From Bacteroidota bacterium (lineage in GTDB: Bacteria > Bacteroidota > Bacteroidia > Chitinophagales > Chitinophagaceae), in contig JAKPSI010000058.1 of assembly GCA_029555415.1 (NCBI GenBank), forward strand, positions 1 to 33,711: a stretch of 33,711 bases of DNA. Reading direction: 5' to 3'. The translations under genes were made by a program, and so were the position numbers. How positions within the stretch are numbered: position 1 is the stretch's first letter; each line of letters starts with the position of its first letter. Shown one piece after another: positions 24,093-31,349 of the stretch. The notes below the pieces were generated by a model, which was given only the letters and a program-made list of their open reading frames with translations, had not been told where the DNA came from and did not search any database.

Positions 24093-24374
24093 ATGGGCGA
24101 ATATTCCATCGGTCAGGCATTACAGCAGTTCCTTGAAGGAAGCCGCATCAAGGGCGGTATTCAGGCATTGCAGATCGAAGATGTTTGGGAAGACATCGTG
24201 GGAAAGACCGTAGCCCGTTACACCGATAAACTCCAGATCATCGGTGACAAACTCATCATCACTACCAGTGTAGCTCCACTCAAACACGAATTACTTTATC
24301 AGAAAGAGAAGATCAAACAGCGCGTGAACGAAGCGCTGGGCCGTAAAGTGATCGGTGATGTGATCGTGAACTGA
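24093..24374 (+). CDS. dciA: DUF721 (DciA-like) protein
   Basis: The 93-residue protein is a stand-alone DUF721 domain: ALQQFLEGSRIKGG, IEDVWEDIVGKTVARYTD, LQIIGDKLIITTSVAPLKHE and the closing QRVNEALGRKVIGDVIVN. DciA proteins interact with the replicative helicase DnaB and help load it; they are found where DnaC/DnaI are absent. The ATG fits, with a near-consensus octamer 4 nt upstream. It is 135 bases from recF, separated by repeats, so it may be transcribed separately. The stop is shared in TGATCA with the convergent permease gene. The dciA symbol rests on the family link only. Confidence 0.82.
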   Translation: MGEYSIGQALQQFLEGSRIKGGIQALQIEDVWEDIVGKTVARYTDKLQIIGDKLIITTSVAPLKHELLYQKEKIKQRVNEALGRKVIGDVIVN

Positions 24375-25424
24375 TCAATGTACTCTCACCCTCGGATCCA
24401 CTACACCGTAAAGTATATCGGCGAGGATATTGATAAGAATGAAGAAGCAGGCGGCTACGAGTACGGATCCCATCACAACAGGATAATCCAGTTTTTCCAA
24501 AGCGCCAACCGTGACCAATCCGATCCCCTGCCATCCAAAAATGTATTCAACGAAGAATGCACCTGCCAGTAATTCCGCGAACCAGCCGGTGATGGCGGTG
24601 ATGACGGGATTGAGCGCGTTGCGTAACCCGTGTTTCCAGATGACGGTTCTTTTACTGAGTCCTTTCGCGTAGGCGGTACGGATATAATCCTGATCCAGTA
24701 CATCCAGCATCGCGCTGCGTGTCAGTTGGGTGATGATGGCCAGCGGACGGATCCCGAGTGTGATCGCAGGCAGGATGAGGTTCTGCATCGATAATCTTCT
24801 GGCACCCGTGACTTCATCAATATCGAACCAACTGCCGGAAATATGGAGTCCTGTCCAGTTACTCAGCAGGAATCCGAACACATAGGCGATGATGATCCCC
24901 ATGAAGAAGGACGGCGCTGATATTCCCACGATACTGCTGAAGATAGCAGATGTATCCACCCAGGTATTCTGTTTCACAGCAGCGGCAACACCTAACGGAA
25001 TGCCGATGACAATAGCGATGATCATCGCTGCCAGGGCCAGCATGATAGTGCCCGGTAATGCCTGCATGAGGATGCTCCATACCTCCCGCTTGCTCTGATA
25101 AGATTTACGGAGATAAGGGACTTTCAATCCGAATTTGGTATCGCCTCCGATGAAAAGTCCTTTCAGTTTTTTTGTTTTGATGGATGCTGCACTATGCACA
25201 CAAACCGGAGAAACATCATTGAGATAATATACGAACTGTTTCCATTTGGGCTGATCGAGATTCAGCTCGCGCCGGATATTGGCCTGCGTGGCCGCATCTC
25301 CCGTTTGTCCCATCACCAAACGCGCCGGATCACCGAATCCCTGGAACAGGAAGAACACCAGCACCACTACCCCGGTCAGGACCAGGATACCGTAAAGGAG
25401 TTTGGTGAGAATGAATCTGATCAT
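24375..25424 (-). CDS. ABC transporter permease, dipeptide/oligopeptide type (DppB/OppB)
   Basis: The 349-residue membrane protein starts with the DppB N-terminus (MIRFILTKLLYGILVLTGVV, first helix) and carries the BPD-transport inner-membrane domain with the EAA-like loop DYIRTAYAKGLSKRTVIWKH. Other conserved points are LPGTIMLALAAM, LPAITLGIRPLAIITQLTRS, and a C-terminal GWQGIGLVTVGALEKLDYPV. About 60-70 extra residues between helix 1 and 2 (SPVCVHSAASIKTKKLKGLF onward) form an extracytoplasmic insert. The partner permease, ATPases and binding protein are not adjacent in this window, so the transporter's substrate cannot be stated beyond peptide/nickel-type. No exact promoter octamer is seen in the 118-base gap upstream. 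Confidence 0.92.
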   Translation of the reverse strand: MIRFILTKLLYGILVLTGVVVLVFFLFQGFGDPARLVMGQTGDAATQANIRRELNLDQPKWKQFVYYLNDVSPVCVHSAASIKTKKLKGLFIGGDTKFGLKVPYLRKSYQSKREVWSILMQALPGTIMLALAAMIIAIVIGIPLGVAAAVKQNTWVDTSAIFSSIVGISAPSFFMGIIIAYVFGFLLSNWTGLHISGSWFDIDEVTGARRLSMQNLILPAITLGIRPLAIITQLTRSAMLDVLDQDYIRTAYAKGLSKRTVIWKHGLRNALNPVITAITGWFAELLAGAFFVEYIFGWQGIGLVTVGALEKLDYPVVMGSVLVAACFFILINILADILYGVVDPRVRVH

Positions 25425-25495
25425 AGTTCTCTGGTGAAAGATTTTGGGTGTTGCGTAATGGGTTTTGGGTTAAGTGCTAACTAATACCTGATCAC

Positions 25496-25541
25496 TTTTG
25501 CAGCTATCCTGATCTGCTTGCCGCTTGAAGCTTATAGCTTT
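25496..25541. repeat. AGCTTG-type dispersed repeat
   Basis: CAGCTATCC, GCTTGCCGCTTGAAGCTTATAGC and similar units match the blocks at 5861-5907 and 27280-27311. It occupies the gap between two minus-strand genes. Confidence 0.5.
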
Positions 25542-25542
25542 C

Positions 25543-26727
25543 TTACTTCTTCACCAACTCCGTTTCCAGTGATTGCAACCCATCCCTGATCCGCCGGTAA
25601 CTCCATTTGTCGATGATCTTTCCTTTTTCAAGCAGATACAGACAGGGACTTGTTCTGGCGGCTGTACGGATGGCGGTATAATCACATTTGAAGATGGGCA
25701 TGTCCGCGAAGGGTGTACCCGCGATCTTTTTACGTGCGGTTTCTTCTCCGGATGCGACCATGTACACCGGCACATGTTTCGCGCTGGCAGCTGCATACAG
25801 TTCCGCGAATTCGCGGCTCCAGGTGCCAACCGGTTCATCAAAGTTCTCACAGAACAACAGCATGGCGAAGGGCTGATCGAGTACATAGGCGGTGGAATCC
25901 TCGTTGGTACTGCCCGACAGATTGAAACCTTTGATCGGGGGTTCGTTATTCTTTCCTTTCCGGATCAGTTTATCATAACGGCGAACGAATTGGTAAGTGG
26001 TGGAATTGAAATCGGCCGGGAATTGAGAAGCGGTGAACTCCACCTCCTGTCCCGCTTTATTGTACACGAAAGTGATCACTGTGCTGTCGGGAACCGCGTC
26101 GGCCGGCATCTTCATTTTCTCCTGGATGATATTCCCTTTTTTGAAAGGCAGGCAATCGGCCAGCGGCAGATAATTCAGGGTATACCATTGTACACCGAAA
26201 CTGGCGATGATAGCGGCAAAAAAAGAGATGCGGGAGGTTTGTGGTGTGAATATCGTTTTGATCTTTTCCTTATTGAAGAAAAGGAATAAGATCAGTATCG
26301 TCAGGATGATATCTTTCATGAAAGAGGTCAGCGGCGTGATCGGCAGGCAATCCCCGAAACAACCGCAGTTCTTGAATTTGCCGGAGAAATAGGCGTAGCC
26401 GGTCAGGAAGGTGAAGAACACGATGAGCAATAGCAGCAGCCAGCTGACCAGTTTCATTTGCCAGCCGAGCAGTAAAGCCACACCGGCGATGATCTCGAAA
26501 GCGATCATGAAGATGCTGAGGGCGAGCGCGTGTTCATTGAAGAAAGAGAAGAGACTGATCAGACCATGGCTCATGAAGAAAGATGAATGACTCAGTCCGT
26601 CAGACCAGACTTCAAAGAATTCCTTCATCTTGTAAGCCAATCCCAGCGGGTCATTCGCTTTAACGAGTCCTGAGAGGATGAACAGGATCGCGACAAAGAA
26701 CCGGGCGGGCTGGAGCAAGATCTTCAT
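25543..26727 (-). CDS. BT_3928-like membrane protein: DoxX-type domain plus thioredoxin-like domain
   Basis: The 394-residue protein begins with a DoxX-like four-helix membrane domain (FFVAILFILSGLVKANDP, then helices ~57-75, ~78-90 and ~94-113). It then has a Cys cluster C121-G-C123-F-G-D-C127, as in MauE/DoxX-related proteins, in the extracytoplasmic loop, and a further helix near 138-152. The region after ~250 has thioredoxin-like features (FAMLLFCENFDEPVGTWSRE, KHVPVYMVASGE, TSPCLYLLEKGKIIDKW) but I see no C-x-x-C, so it is not a standard reductase. The family is widespread in Bacteroidota and poorly characterised; a redox role at the membrane is an inference from the cysteines. Its ATG overlaps the DUF1599 stop by one base (TAATG), so translation is coupled. 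Confidence 0.87.
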   Translation of the reverse strand: MKILLQPARFFVAILFILSGLVKANDPLGLAYKMKEFFEVWSDGLSHSSFFMSHGLISLFSFFNEHALALSIFMIAFEIIAGVALLLGWQMKLVSWLLLLLIVFFTFLTGYAYFSGKFKNCGCFGDCLPITPLTSFMKDIILTILILFLFFNKEKIKTIFTPQTSRISFFAAIIASFGVQWYTLNYLPLADCLPFKKGNIIQEKMKMPADAVPDSTVITFVYNKAGQEVEFTASQFPADFNSTTYQFVRRYDKLIRKGKNNEPPIKGFNLSGSTNEDSTAYVLDQPFAMLLFCENFDEPVGTWSREFAELYAAASAKHVPVYMVASGEETARKKIAGTPFADMPIFKCDYTAIRTAARTSPCLYLLEKGKIIDKWSYRRIRDGLQSLETELVKK

Positions 26728-27257
26728 TACATTAATATTAGTGCGAATACCGCGTAATTGATGATATCGAAATAATTGGCGTCAATACCTTCACTCATGA
26801 TCGTCTTTCCATCGTTGCCGAGTATCTGGCGGATGCGCTGCAGTTTCATCAGGATCAGGTCCACGAAACTTTCCTGACTCATACTGCGCCAGGCTTCGCC
26901 GTAGTCGTGGTTCTTGTCCTGCATCAGCGATTTCGCTTTCGCTACTTTATCATCGAACAGGCGGTTCACCGTGTCCAGATCGAGTTCTTCCGGTGAGCCG
27001 GCGGGCAGGTCGAGCTGTATGAGTCCGATCACCGCATAATTGATGATGCCTTTGAATTCGGCGGAGATACCGTCAGCCACACGCTGCTCCCCTTTTTCCT
27101 GGATGGTGCGGATGCGTTGTGCTTTGATGAAGATCTGGTCAACGATCGAAATGGTACGGAGAACGCGCCAGGCCGTACCGTAATCCTTTGCTTTTTTCAC
27201 GAAAATATCCTTGCAGGAAAGTATCGCCTGATCGTATTGCTTGTTCGTTTCTGACAT
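26727..27257 (-). CDS. DUF1599 protein (nucleotide modification-associated domain 1), internally duplicated
   Basis: The 176-residue protein consists of two similar halves. The first has KKAKDYGTAWRVLR...IKAQRIRTIQEKG...GIINYAVIGLIQL; the second has DKNHDYGEAWRSMS...MKLQRIRQILGND...DIINYAVFALIL. K-x-x-D-Y-G-x-A-W-R and Q-R-I-R recur in the same order, with a conserved INYAV helix ending each. DUF1599 is also named nucleotide modification-associated domain 1 because of its genomic associations in phages; in Bacteroidota chromosomes it sits beside BT_3928-like genes as here, and its function is unknown. Start ATG 27257; an in-frame extension to 27338 is cysteine-rich, repeat-derived and lies on the promoter. 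The stop is overlapped by the next ATG. Confidence 0.87.
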   Translation of the reverse strand: MSETNKQYDQAILSCKDIFVKKAKDYGTAWRVLRTISIVDQIFIKAQRIRTIQEKGEQRVADGISAEFKGIINYAVIGLIQLDLPAGSPEELDLDTVNRLFDDKVAKAKSLMQDKNHDYGEAWRSMSQESFVDLILMKLQRIRQILGNDGKTIMSEGIDANYFDIINYAVFALILM

Positions 27258-27279
27258 AAAATTTACAATAAGAACACAC

Positions 27280-27311
27280 TTGCAGCTTTCAGCTATCCGC
27301 TTGCAGCTATT
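27280..27311. repeat. AGCTTG-type dispersed repeat next to the folP promoter
   Basis: TTGCAGCTTTCAGCTATCC followed by GCTTGCAGCTATT. The last 13 bases (27299-27311) are identical to 5895-5907. The -7 octamer starts three bases further on. Confidence 0.55.
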
Positions 27312-27314
27312 GAC

Positions 27315-27330
27315 TATTTTTGTAAAAATA
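27315..27330. promoter_or_regulatory. Palindromic divergent promoter, folP (+) and DUF1599 (-)
   Basis: TATTTTT (27315-27321) and AAAAATA (27324-27330) are perfect inverted repeats around GT. On the plus strand 27315-27322 is an exact TAnnTTTG (TATTTTTG), 22 nt before folP. On the minus strand 27330-27323 reads TATTTTTA, one mismatch from the consensus, pointing at the DUF1599 gene with a leader of roughly 60 nt. Confidence 0.5.
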
Positions 27331-27344
27331 ACGAACAACCCTCA

Positions 27345-28178
27345 ATGTTTACCCTGAATTGTAAAGGAAGGATACTGGCGGCGGACAGACCCGTGGTGAT
27401 GGGCATCATCAATGCCACTCCTGATTCTTTTTACAGTGGAAGCCGGTTCAGGGGTGTGGATGCGATCAGGGCTCAGGCGGCTCAGATGCTGGCCGATGGC
27501 GCAGCGATCCTGGACATCGGAGGTATGAGTACCCGTCCGGGCAGTGCAGAGGTTTCAGTTGCGGAAGAGACCGACCGGGTCTGTGCACCCATTGAAGCGA
27601 TCTGCCGTGAATTTCCAGAAGCATTCATTTCGATCGATACATACAGGGCTCCCGTTGCGGAAGCAGCTGTCATGGCCGGTGCCTGTATGGTGAATGATAT
27701 CAGTGCCGGTAAACTGGATCCATTACTGATCCCGGCAGTTGCTCAACTCCGCGTGCCCTATGTACTGATGCACATGCAGGGGAAACCGGCCACGATGCAA
27801 CTGGATCCGCAATATGAAGATGTGACCAAAGAAGTGCTGGCATTCTTCATCCGTGAACTGGCGGTTTTGAAACATGCCGGTATCCATGATATCATACTTG
27901 ATCCCGGATTTGGCTTTGGCAAGACCATTGCGCATAATTTTCAGCTCCTGCAGCAACTGAAAGCATTTCAGGTGCTGCCCCACCCGCTCCTGCTGGGTGT
28001 TTCACGCAAATCTTTCATTGCAAAGACCCTGGGTGTTGATGCGGCTGCATCACTGAATGGTACGACGGCGGTGCATATGGCCGGACTGATGCGTGGCGCA
28101 TCCCTGCTGCGCGTGCATGATGTGAAAGAAGCCGTGCAAACGATCCAACTGGCCGTGGCAGCCGGAATTACTGCATAA
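27345..28178 (+). CDS. folP: Dihydropteroate synthase
   Basis: FolP joins dihydropterin pyrophosphate with p-aminobenzoate to form dihydropteroate; it is the sulfonamide target. The 277-residue protein contains all the family blocks: MGIINATPDSFYSGSRF (loop 1), ILDIGGMSTRPGS (loop 2), FISIDTYRAPVAEAA, MVNDISAG, VLMHMQGKPATMQ, IILDPGFGFGKT, PLLLGVSRKSFI, and the closing LNGTTAVHMAG with Arg/His in LLRVHDVKEAVQ. Length is normal. Start ATG 27345 follows an exact promoter octamer by 22 nt. Monocistronic: no plus-strand gene follows before the terminator at 28244-28280. Confidence 0.97.
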   Translation: MFTLNCKGRILAADRPVVMGIINATPDSFYSGSRFRGVDAIRAQAAQMLADGAAILDIGGMSTRPGSAEVSVAEETDRVCAPIEAICREFPEAFISIDTYRAPVAEAAVMAGACMVNDISAGKLDPLLIPAVAQLRVPYVLMHMQGKPATMQLDPQYEDVTKEVLAFFIRELAVLKHAGIHDIILDPGFGFGKTIAHNFQLLQQLKAFQVLPHPLLLGVSRKSFIAKTLGVDAAASLNGTTAVHMAGLMRGASLLRVHDVKEAVQTIQLAVAAGITA

Positions 28179-28243
28179 AGTTCCTGATGGATCGGGATGT
28201 ATCCACAGAAAGTATATTCTACTTAACAAAGGCCGTCTTGCAT

Positions 28244-28280
28244 AAAAAAAAAGTACCCATCTCATGATGGGTACTTTTTT
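28244..28280. terminator. Bidirectional terminator between folP and the FKBP gene
   Basis: A perfect 11-bp stem, AAGTACCCATC with GATGGGTACTT (28251-28261 and 28266-28276), loop TCAT. An A9 run lies to its left and a T6 run to its right, so it can work for both convergent genes. Confidence 0.92.
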
Positions 28281-28332
28281 GGGAATAAGCAATTGGTATT
28301 TCCCGTAATATGCTTGAGTGCTGTCGATATTA

Positions 28333-29262
28333 TTAATGACCAGCGGGTGCTTGCTGCGGTTGACCCTGCAGTCCTTGCGGCTGAGCGGGTTCTTTATCCT
28401 TAACATCGATCACTTTCACTTCGAAGTAGATCGATTCAAAAGGTTTGATGAGTTCTGTTCCCGGAGCTGCGCCATATGCCAGCAGAGAAGGAACATAGAT
28501 CGTACCGGTGCCACCATATTTCAGGAATTTCACGCCTTCTTCAAAACCACGGATCATACGACCGGTACCAATGGTAAAGGAAAGCAGGGGTTTGTCGCCG
28601 GCCGTAGTATCGATATTGGCATCGAACACTTTTCCGGAGAAGGAAGTTCCTTTGTAACGCAGTGAAACGTATTTGCCGGAGTCGATCGCGTTACCGGTTC
28701 CGGGATCCGTGATATGGATGAATGCACCGGAAGGTGTTTTCTGCGCGCTGATGTTCTTATTCTTCAGGTAACTTTCCACCGCGGCGATCTCTTCTTTCAG
28801 GATATTCGATTTAGTGTTGTTCTCATCGGCCTGTGCGGCTGAATCAGATGTGAAAACGTCCAGGATCTTGATGTAATATTTGATCTGGTCGCCGTTCCTG
28901 TACTGCGGAGGTACGTTGGCAGGACTTCTTTTGATGAAAGTGTCGATCAGCTGAGTAGCTACAACGCTGTCACCTTTATGCAGTTTGGACCATAATTCTG
29001 TGATATCGTACGGTGTGGATGTTTCCATCACGCGGAGGTACAGGGGCATCTTGTCTGCTGTAGTGAAAGACACACTGTCTTTGATCTCCTGTGTCAGGCT
29101 CAGTTTGATGAAATTTCCGACCTGGATCTTTCTGCTGCCGCTTTTGCCTTCATACAATTTGTAAGGCAGGCCGCCGGCGGTTTTGCGGTAGGTGACCTTA
29201 TTGCAGGAAGTGATCAGGAATGCTGCAGTGAAAAGGAACACCAGGAACTTGATTGCTTTCAT
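28333..29262 (-). CDS. FKBP-type peptidyl-prolyl isomerase lipoprotein
   Basis: The 309-residue protein is a lipoprotein (MKAIKFLVFLFTAAFLITSC, lipobox I-T-S-C20) with a C-terminal FKBP domain, residues about 190-290: VSLRYKGTSFSGKVFDANID, LLSFTIGTGRMIRGFEEGVK, YVPSLLAYGAA and IYFEVKVIDV are the classic FKBP elements. The N-terminal half (30-140) also looks FKBP-related but degenerate (VGNFIKLSLTQEI, QLIDTFIK), as in two-domain outer-membrane folding factors of the phylum. It helps proteins fold in the periplasm. A Gln/Pro-rich tail (QPQGLQGQPQQAPAGH) ends it. It lies 28 nt after nrnA on the same strand and is probably co-transcribed. Confidence 0.9.
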   Translation of the reverse strand: MKAIKFLVFLFTAAFLITSCNKVTYRKTAGGLPYKLYEGKSGSRKIQVGNFIKLSLTQEIKDSVSFTTADKMPLYLRVMETSTPYDITELWSKLHKGDSVVATQLIDTFIKRSPANVPPQYRNGDQIKYYIKILDVFTSDSAAQADENNTKSNILKEEIAAVESYLKNKNISAQKTPSGAFIHITDPGTGNAIDSGKYVSLRYKGTSFSGKVFDANIDTTAGDKPLLSFTIGTGRMIRGFEEGVKFLKYGGTGTIYVPSLLAYGAAPGTELIKPFESIYFEVKVIDVKDKEPAQPQGLQGQPQQAPAGH

Positions 29263-29290
29263 TTGCTTTGATTTAATTGAATCGCTTGAA

Positions 29291-30298
29291 TTATTGTAAA
29301 AGGTTTTCGTTCTCTTTCATGACCGCTTTGAATTTCTCAACGGTCTTTTCCAGGGAGTCGCTGCTTCTGCCACCGGCTGCATGGAAATGTCCGCCCCCTT
29401 CAAAATAGGTACGGGCGAATGTATTGCAGTCGAAATCGCCTTTGCTGCGGAAGCTCCATTTGCGTTCTTCGTCGCGGTCGATCACCAGCGCCACCAGTTT
29501 GATGCCCTGGATGCTTTGCGGGTAATTGACCAGTCCTTCCGTATCACCGGTGCGGATATGAAAACGCAGCAGATCGCTTTTAGGAATGGAGATGATCGCG
29601 GTATTATATTCATAAAAAACTTCCATGCGATGCAGCAGCACATGGCCGATGAAACGCAGGCGGTTCTCGAGGAAATTATCGAACAGTTTTTCGTGAACCA
29701 TCGGGTGTTTGAGTCCTTTGGATTTCAGGTCGGCCACCAGTGTATGTACGCCTGCATGTGCTGACGGGAAACGGAAGGATCCGGTGTCCCCTACTACGCC
29801 GGCATAGATACATTCGGCGATATTTTCATCGATGAGGTCATTATGTCCCGATCCGACGATCAGGTCATAGATCATTTCGCAGGTGGAACTTTTTGCGGTA
29901 TCACTTACCCCATAATTAAAAGACGGTGTATCCGGTTCCTGGTGATGATCGATCAGGATCTTCACACAATCCATTTCTTTCAGGCGTACGGTGAGGGTCT
30001 TTGTACGGTGGAAGATGTTGAAATCAAGGCAGAAAAGCCATTCGGCTTCATGGAGTGCTTTTTCCGCTTTTTCCTTTTGCTGTTCGTAATCGACCACTTT
30101 ATTCACGCCCGGCATCCAGTTCACCCAACCGGCCCAGTTCGTGGGGGAAATGACGGTTGTCTGGTGACCCAGTTTGGTCAGAAAATGAGAAAGCGCCAGG
30201 GATGAGCCCATGGCATCGGCATCTGGTTTCTGATGGGTGGTGATCACCACTTTACGGGGTGTCTGCAGTAAGGGATATAATTCCTGAATAGCCTTCAT
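29291..30298 (-). CDS. nrnA: NrnA-like DHH/DHHA1 phosphoesterase (oligoribonuclease / pAp phosphatase)
   Basis: Bifunctional NrnA degrades short RNAs and dephosphorylates 3'-phosphoadenosine 5'-phosphate. The 335-residue protein shows the DHH motifs HQKPDADAMGSSLALS (the D-x-D of motif 1), FCLDFN, and IDHHQEPD (the DHH triad), then GDTGSFRFPS. The DHHA1 domain follows, with the RNA-binding GGGHFHAAGG. All metal ligands appear intact. ATG 30298 starts the family N-terminus MKAIQELYPLLQ; the frame opens upstream to 30367 but adds a sequence unlike the family. A one-mismatch octamer TACCTTCG (30316-30309) precedes it by 10 nt. It is divergent from ndk. Confidence 0.92.
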   Translation of the reverse strand: MKAIQELYPLLQTPRKVVITTHQKPDADAMGSSLALSHFLTKLGHQTTVISPTNWAGWVNWMPGVNKVVDYEQQKEKAEKALHEAEWLFCLDFNIFHRTKTLTVRLKEMDCVKILIDHHQEPDTPSFNYGVSDTAKSSTCEMIYDLIVGSGHNDLIDENIAECIYAGVVGDTGSFRFPSAHAGVHTLVADLKSKGLKHPMVHEKLFDNFLENRLRFIGHVLLHRMEVFYEYNTAIISIPKSDLLRFHIRTGDTEGLVNYPQSIQGIKLVALVIDRDEERKWSFRSKGDFDCNTFARTYFEGGGHFHAAGGRSSDSLEKTVEKFKAVMKENENLLQ

Positions 30299-30308
30299 AA
30301 AACGGATG

Positions 30309-30316
30309 CGAAGGTA
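30309..30316 (-). promoter_or_regulatory. -7-like octamer for nrnA
   Basis: On the minus strand TACCTTCG, one mismatch from TAnnTTTG, ten bases upstream of the ATG at 30298. Confidence 0.35.
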
Positions 30317-30404
30317 AGGTATTTCAGGGGTAGCCGGATGTAAATCCGGGATGGGTTTTCCCCTCATTTAGCCGTTTTTACCACGGAAAACCGGATTTTT
30401 AGCC

Positions 30405-30412
30405 TACCTTTG
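30405..30412 (+). promoter_or_regulatory. -7 promoter octamer of ndk
   Basis: TACCTTTG matches TAnnTTTG exactly, 25 nt before the ATG at 30438. Confidence 0.55.
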
Positions 30413-30437
30413 CGGCGCAAAAACAAATAACGTAACT

Positions 30438-30854
30438 ATGAGCAATCGCACATTTACCATGATCAAACCGGATGCAGTTCGTAACGGACATTCCGGTGCT
30501 ATCCTTGATATGATCATCAAAGCCGGATTTAAGATCAAAGCCCTGAAAATGCTGAAACTTTCAGCTGAAAAAGCCGGAGAATTCTATGCTGTACATGCGG
30601 CCCGCCCTTTCTACGGAGAGCTGGTGGAATTCATGAGCAGCGGCCCCATTTACGCGGCCATCCTGGAAAAGGATAATGCAGTAGCTGATTTCCGTAAACT
30701 GATCGGTGCTACCGACCCTGCGAAAGCGGATGAAGGCACGATCCGTAAATTATATGCCGCTTCAGTTGGTGAAAATGCTGTTCACGGCAGTGACAGTGAT
30801 GAGAATGCAGCCATCGAAGGCAGCTTCATGTTCTCTGTACTGGAGCAGTTCTGA
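30438..30854 (+). CDS. ndk: Nucleoside diphosphate kinase
   Basis: Ndk equilibrates the gamma-phosphate between nucleoside di- and triphosphates via a phosphohistidine. The 138-residue protein has the family signature [12 protein letters not shown] with the active His in N-x-x-H-G-S-D, the N-terminal [12 protein letters not shown] and the nucleotide-binding [16 protein letters not shown]. Length and all motifs are normal. It has its own promoter octamer and a terminator beginning within 25 bases of the stop, so it is monocistronic. Confidence 0.97.
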   Translation: MSNRTFTMIKPDAVRNGHSGAILDMIIKAGFKIKALKMLKLSAEKAGEFYAVHAARPFYGELVEFMSSGPIYAAILEKDNAVADFRKLIGATDPAKADEGTIRKLYAASVGENAVHGSDSDENAAIEGSFMFSVLEQF

Positions 30855-30876
30855 TCTGAGAAGCAAAAAAAATCAG

Positions 30877-30905
30877 GCGTCCTGTGAAAACAGGGCGCTT
30901 TTTTT
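30877..30905 (+). terminator. Terminator after ndk
   Basis: GCGTCCTGT (30877-30885) pairs with ACAGGGCGC (30890-30898), one G-U pair, GAAA loop, then seven T. An A8 run on the left side means it may also serve the minus-strand DUF2141 gene, whose stop lies at 30908. Confidence 0.88.
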
Positions 30906-30907
30906 AT

Positions 30908-31345
30908 TCAATACCGCGTATTGATCTCAATGATCTTCTGTGTACCTGCTGCGATACTGAATGATGCCTTGGAAACATCAGGCGGGCCGAACATGCCCAT
31001 CACATTATTGGAGAAGCCGTAGCCTTCTGATGGAAGACCCAGCCAGGACTTATTCATCTTCTGGTCATCATTCTCATCATGCAGCACCGCCACTTCATAG
31101 TCGCCAGGCGGCAGGTTCGTGAATATGAGTACTGCATTCCCGTTCACGATATTCACTTTGCCTTTCTTGAAGGCCTTTTCCGGTTCATCCGGATATCCTT
31201 CCCCGTTCCTGAAAAGACTGATCAGCACGTGCCCGTTCGTGTTCCGTAATTTCTTTACCTGTACACGCAGTACACCAGTGGGTTCGTTGAAGCCGGAACA
31301 CATGATGAAAGCAATGAGGATAATGATATTTAAAATGCTGCGCAA
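30908..31345 (-). CDS. DUF2141 exported protein
   Basis: The 145-residue protein has an N-terminal signal (MRSILNIIILIAFIMCSGF) and then a DUF2141 domain: VLRVQVKKLRNTNGHVLISL, the conserved FTNLPPGDYEVAVLHDENDD, and WLGLPSEGYGFSNN near the end. The family is small, secreted and beta-rich; function is unknown. The start is TTG at 31345, four bases after the TraB-like gene's stop, and the two are almost certainly one operon. No ATG start is available before the signal peptide. Downstream the stop is close to a bidirectional terminator. Confidence 0.85.
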   Translation of the reverse strand: MRSILNIIILIAFIMCSGFNEPTGVLRVQVKKLRNTNGHVLISLFRNGEGYPDEPEKAFKKGKVNIVNGNAVLIFTNLPPGDYEVAVLHDENDDQKMNKSWLGLPSEGYGFSNNVMGMFGPPDVSKASFSIAAGTQKIIEINTRY

Positions 31346-31349
31346 GATA

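Noticed and set aside
25573-26289. A 238-codon plus-strand frame opposite the BT_3928-like gene
   Set aside because: Antisense shadow; the minus frame has membrane helices and a conserved Cys cluster, and the plus frame has no recognisable domain.
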